Assembly: GCA_030590585.1 (NCBI GenBank)
Contig: JAUUYD010000127.1
Span: 1-6,951, forward strand
Direction of reading: 5' to 3'
Source: Spirochaeta sp.
Lineage (GTDB): Bacteria; Spirochaetota; Spirochaetia; Spirochaetales_E; Spirochaetaceae_B
Length of the DNA: 6,951 bases
The translations under genes were made by a program, and so were the position numbers. The notes under the pieces were generated by a model, which was not told where the DNA came from, did no database searches, and worked only from the letters and a program-made list of their open reading frames with translations. Of this stretch, positions 3,723 through 6,951 are shown one piece after another (the stretch's first letter is position 1; each line of letters opens with the position of its first letter).

Positions 3723-6488
3723 ATGACTACCGCACCAAGCGGAACGGTAACTTTTCTCTTCACCGATATCCAGGGGTCTACCCGCCTTTGGCAGGATAAT
3801 CCTTCGGCAATGGAAATTGCTCTTAAACGGCATGATGAGATTCTGAAAAAAACAATTCATCAGAATAACGGGCATGTTTTTAAAACGGTGGGAGATGCGT
3901 TCTGCTGTGCTTTTACCCATGCCATAGATGCGGTAAAGGCTGCATTAACAGTTCAGCTGATAATCAGAGAAGAAGATTGGAAAACTACCCGGCCCATCCG
4001 GGTTCGTATGTCCCTTCATACCGGTGCCGCTCGTGAAAGGGATAATGATTATTTCGGACCCCCGGTGAACCGGGTGGCCCGTATCGAATCCCTGGCTCAT
4101 GGCGGTCAGGTTGTGATGAGCCGGGCCACAGCCGAACTTGTAAGAGATTCCCTTCCCGAGGGTGTGTGGATTGATGATAAGGGCTCTCATCGCCTGAAGG
4201 ATCTGGCCCGCCCCGAAGAGATTTTCCAGGTGAACCATCCGGAACTGCCCACAGAGTTTCCGCCGCTTAAATCAATGGATGTTCTGCCGAACAACCTCCC
4301 GGCACAAACTACACCGTTGATAGGCCGGGAAAAGGAATTGAAAACAGTTCGCAAGCTGTTTGATAAAGAGAATTGCAGACTTGTTTCCCTTGTGGGGCCC
4401 GGTGGAATGGGGAAAACCAGGCTGGCCCTGCAGGTGGCCGCTGATATGGTGGATAAAACCCGGGATGGTACCTGGTTTGTCGATCTTACTTCCATAACAC
4501 AAGCTCGGGATGTTGCTCAGGAAACGGCCAGAGTTCTCGGTATTTCTCAGAAATCCGAAGCCGATCCGGTAGAGTCTGTTGCAGAGATATTAAGCGATAA
4601 AGATATGCTGATCGTTCTGGATAATTTTGAACAGGTGATTAGTGCCTATAAAGTAGTTGTTGCCTGGCTCAAATGCAGTCCCGCTGTTCGCTTCCTGATA
4701 ACCAGCCGGGAAGCTCTGAAGATAAGAGGCGAGCATGTTTTCCATGTACCTCCCTTAAGCCTCCCCGGTATCGGCATGAGTAGTATACTCAGCCAGTTTG
4801 AAGCAACCAGGCTCTTTATCGACAGAGCTTGCGCCAGTAAACCGGATTTTACAGTAAACAACGAAAATGCCCCGGTAGTTGCTGAAATCTGTTCCCGGCT
4901 CGATGGAATCCCTCTGGCCATTGAGCTGGCGGCTGCCAGGATAAGACTGATTAATCCCAAGGCTATACTCAAACGCCTGGATACCCGGCTTAAACTTCTT
5001 ACCGGTGGACCAAATGATATGCCTGAACGTCATAAAACTCTTCGGGCCTGTATCGATTGGAGTTACGATCTGCTGACAGAAGATGAGAGGATCATATACC
5101 GTTATCTGTCGGTATTTCATGGTGGTATTTCCCTGCTGGCGGCAAGCGCTGTTCTTCAGCCTGTATTTGAGGATGAACTGGAAGTTCTGGGCGGTATTGA
5201 ATCCTTGGTGGATAAAAGTCTGGTTTACCGTAAACCCCCTTTAAATGATGAACCTTTTTTCGGGATTCTGGAGACAATCGGTGAATATGGACATGAACGC
5301 CTTAAAGAATCAGAAGAGGAAGAAAGTGCACTTCACCGTTTTACAGACTATTTTCTCAGCCTTGTCTTAAAAGCCGGGAAAGCTCTGGATGGTTCTGAAC
5401 AAAAGGGCTGGATTGATAAAATTTCTGCCAATCAGGAGAATATTAATTTTACCATGGTTCATTTTGCTGATACAGGAGATGGTGCGGCTGTCATTTCTAT
5501 GACACGGTCTCTCGTGCCTTTCTGGATTATGTGGAATGAATTTTCTATTTGCCGTGAGTGGATTTTAAAAGCATTGGATTTCTGCCCGGAGAGTGAAGGG
5601 CAGGATGCCGCCTGGCTGACTATGCAGATGGGGTGGCTGTCCTTGTCTCTCGGTACTTACAGTGAGGCTGAAGATTCTTTGAAGAAAGCTCTGGAAATAT
5701 TTAAAACTATTGCCGATGAAACCGGTGAGGCAACTTGTTTGATGCGCCTTGGACAGACGCATTTTTCATATGGTGATTTTCCCAAAGCAATGAAATATTG
5801 GAAAGAATCGGTACTTATTTCTGAGCGTATTCATGATATGAATCTGATTGCCCTGACTCATCAATTATTAGGCAATATCTACATACGGGAAGAAAAAGTT
5901 CACGAAGCCCAAGCAGAGTATCAAATTGCTCTGGATTCCTATCTGGATTGCGGGAATGAACGAAAAACAGCTGAGATATACAATAATCTCGGAGCGGTAT
6001 TCTATCTGGAAGAAAGATTTCAAGATGCCAGGGTTCAATATCAGAAAGCCATTCCAATATTAGAGAAATACGGTAACAAGCATTATCTCAGGTACGCATG
6101 GAGCAATATGGGAGAACTTTCTCTCAGTGAAAAAAAATTCAACGATGCCATAATCATGTTTGAAAAGGTGAAAAATATCTCCGTATTCAAATTCGATCAT
6201 AAATACACAAGTTGTGCCTTTATAGGAATAGGCGAGGCGTACCTTGGCCTGGGTGATTTGGAGTTGGCGGAGCAGTGTGTATTGGAAGCCATGGATTTAG
6301 TAGAACAGTTTAAGATTTCAGTTGAAATGGGAATGGCTTTCCGGGTTATGGGTGATATTCAATGCCGATTAAATAATGAATCAAAGGCAAAATCTCATTA
6401 TACGGCTGCTATAGAAATCCTGGAAGAAGTGAGTGAACTGGATGAAGTAAAAAAAGCCCGGGAGGGCTTGAATAAATTAATTCACTAA
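3723..6488 (+). CDS. Class III adenylate cyclase - STAND ATPase - TPR fusion protein, 921 aa
   Basis: This single soluble polypeptide has three modules. Residues 8-170 are a class III nucleotide cyclase making cAMP from ATP. All six catalytic positions are present: metal-binding D15 (FTDIQGS) and D58 (TVGDAF), adenine-selecting K54 and D109 (DYFG), and transition-state N116 and R120 (VNRVAR). The K/D pair predicts ATP rather than GTP. Residues about 195-500 are a STAND ATPase: Walker A GPGGMGKT (225-232), Walker B MLIVLDN (295-301), ITSRE (326-330), the GLPL-like LDGIPLAIELAAARI (393-407), and a winged-helix segment around ACIDWSYDLL (442-451). Residues about 628-905 contain seven TPR units, with the conserved glycine at 637, 677, 717, 757, 797, 837 and 877. 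There is no signal peptide or membrane helix. By family analogy, the TPR part would bind a ligand or partner and the ATPase would relay this to the cyclase. The secreted protein downstream is probably co-transcribed. Confidence 0.9.
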   Translation: MTTAPSGTVTFLFTDIQGSTRLWQDNPSAMEIALKRHDEILKKTIHQNNGHVFKTVGDAFCCAFTHAIDAVKAALTVQLIIREEDWKTTRPIRVRMSLHTGAARERDNDYFGPPVNRVARIESLAHGGQVVMSRATAELVRDSLPEGVWIDDKGSHRLKDLARPEEIFQVNHPELPTEFPPLKSMDVLPNNLPAQTTPLIGREKELKTVRKLFDKENCRLVSLVGPGGMGKTRLALQVAADMVDKTRDGTWFVDLTSITQARDVAQETARVLGISQKSEADPVESVAEILSDKDMLIVLDNFEQVISAYKVVVAWLKCSPAVRFLITSREALKIRGEHVFHVPPLSLPGIGMSSILSQFEATRLFIDRACASKPDFTVNNENAPVVAEICSRLDGIPLAIELAAARIRLINPKAILKRLDTRLKLLTGGPNDMPERHKTLRACIDWSYDLLTEDERIIYRYLSVFHGGISLLAASAVLQPVFEDELEVLGGIESLVDKSLVYRKPPLNDEPFFGILETIGEYGHERLKESEEEESALHRFTDYFLSLVLKAGKALDGSEQKGWIDKISANQENINFTMVHFADTGDGAAVISMTRSLVPFWIMWNEFSICREWILKALDFCPESEGQDAAWLTMQMGWLSLSLGTYSEAEDSLKKALEIFKTIADETGEATCLMRLGQTHFSYGDFPKAMKYWKESVLISERIHDMNLIALTHQLLGNIYIREEKVHEAQAEYQIALDSYLDCGNERKTAEIYNNLGAVFYLEERFQDARVQYQKAIPILEKYGNKHYLRYAWSNMGELSLSEKKFNDAIIMFEKVKNISVFKFDHKYTSCAFIGIGEAYLGLGDLELAEQCVLEAMDLVEQFKISVEMGMAFRVMGDIQCRLNNESKAKSHYTAAIEILEEVSELDEVKKAREGLNKLIH

Positions 6489-6498
6489 GGAGTTTTAG

Positions 6499-6951
6499 AT
6501 GAAAAAGTTATTGCTGATGTTATTCGTGTTCTCCGTATTCCCGGCTTTATTTTATGGGAACGGAACGGCAGAAAGATTTTATAGAGATGTACCGGAGAAC
6601 TCTATTATTAACTGGACAGCAGAGTCAGCGTTATCAAGATCTGATCTGGGGTTTGATATCGTCATCGATAGTTATTCGGATTTAGTGAAAAACAGTAATG
6701 GTAAAATTGTAAGGAACTCTGTTCAGGATGTGTTGGACAATAAGGCTTATAATGGTTTTAACAAAGGATACACACGCTTTGACAATATAAAGATTTATCC
6801 TTCAAATGAGACCGAAGCAGTAGTTGCTGTCGTACTCTTCAACCTGGATATATACAGCTATTATGAAACGAAGAGAGATCCGCTTACCGATCTTAAGAGA
6901 AGACTTGAATACAGTGAAAAAACTTTTTTATCCTTCCCCCTTATTCTTCAT
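6499..6951 (+). CDS. Secreted protein of unknown function, N-terminal 151 aa (cut by window edge)
   Basis: I do not recognise the family. The ATG at 6499-6501 follows AAGGAG (6487-6492) at a 6-base spacing, and that Shine-Dalgarno overlaps the stop codon of the cyclase gene. The frame stays open for 151 codons to the window end. Residues 1 to about 23 are a classic signal peptide: MKK, then a hydrophobic core LLLMLFVFSVFPALF, with likely cleavage around NGTA-E. No lipobox cysteine is seen, so it should be a soluble periplasmic, outer-membrane or extracellular protein rather than a lipoprotein. The mature part is mixed alpha/beta in appearance and rich in Asp, Asn, Tyr and Ser, with beta-like stretches such as FDIVIDSYSDLV and EAVVAVVLFNLDIYSYY. 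No catalytic motif is visible in the part present. The 10-base gap and shared ribosome binding site region suggest co-transcription and translational coupling with the cyclase, so its level may follow that signalling module. Confidence 0.8.
   Translation, partial: MKKLLLMLFVFSVFPALFYGNGTAERFYRDVPENSIINWTAESALSRSDLGFDIVIDSYSDLVKNSNGKIVRNSVQDVLDNKAYNGFNKGYTRFDNIKIYPSNETEAVVAVVLFNLDIYSYYETKRDPLTDLKRRLEYSEKTFLSFPLILH

Noticed and set aside
4187..4502. Overlapping minus-strand open frames within the cyclase-ATPase gene.
   Set aside because: They are antisense to strongly conserved cyclase and Walker A coding sequence and show no recognisable domains. They are shadows of the real gene.
1..6951. 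CRISPR array, transposase or attachment site.
   Set aside because: No regularly spaced direct repeats, no transposase-like protein and no flanking duplications were seen. The only repeat-like DNA is palindromic and confined to 2047-2211.

Overview
The window is bacterial chromosomal DNA of moderate GC (roughly 45-50% by eye). Genes are tightly packed, have clear GGAGG-type ribosome binding sites and use ATG starts. Two exported or membrane-anchored proteins, one with a classic Lys-Lys signal peptide, and a class III cyclase joined to a STAND ATPase and TPRs suggest a free-living, probably Gram-negative bacterium. The palindrome-rich spacer and gene mix resemble what I recall of environmental spirochaetes, but no marker gene here settles the phylum, so this is only an impression.

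Left block (minus strand, 1-1942). A membrane-anchored metallo-beta-lactamase-fold hydrolase of the alkylsulfatase type is followed by a 78-residue protein of unknown function and then by the first 41 codons of pyruvate kinase, which is cut by the window edge. Gaps of 50 and 40 bases and a single good promoter upstream of the hydrolase suggest co-transcription.

Divergent spacer (1943-2298). It holds the hydrolase promoter, a 75-nt cloverleaf-shaped set of inverted repeats, a second imperfect palindrome, and a promoter overlapped by a 27-bp near-perfect palindrome that is probably the PadR operator.

Middle block (plus strand, 2299-3599). A PadR-type repressor and a HAAS-domain six-helix membrane protein form a two-gene operon only 2 bases apart. 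It ends in a probable intrinsic terminator at 3648-3681.

Right block (plus strand, 3723 to the end). A 921-residue protein combines a class III adenylate cyclase with all six catalytic positions intact, a STAND/NB-ARC-like ATPase, and a TPR tail whose seven repeats are spaced exactly 40 residues apart. Ten bases after it begins a secreted protein of unknown function, cut by the window edge.

Two signalling modules stand out: a self-regulated PadR/HAAS pair, and a cyclase whose output is probably gated by the ATPase-TPR region on the same chain, co-transcribed with an exported protein. I saw no CRISPR array, transposase, rRNA or tRNA.
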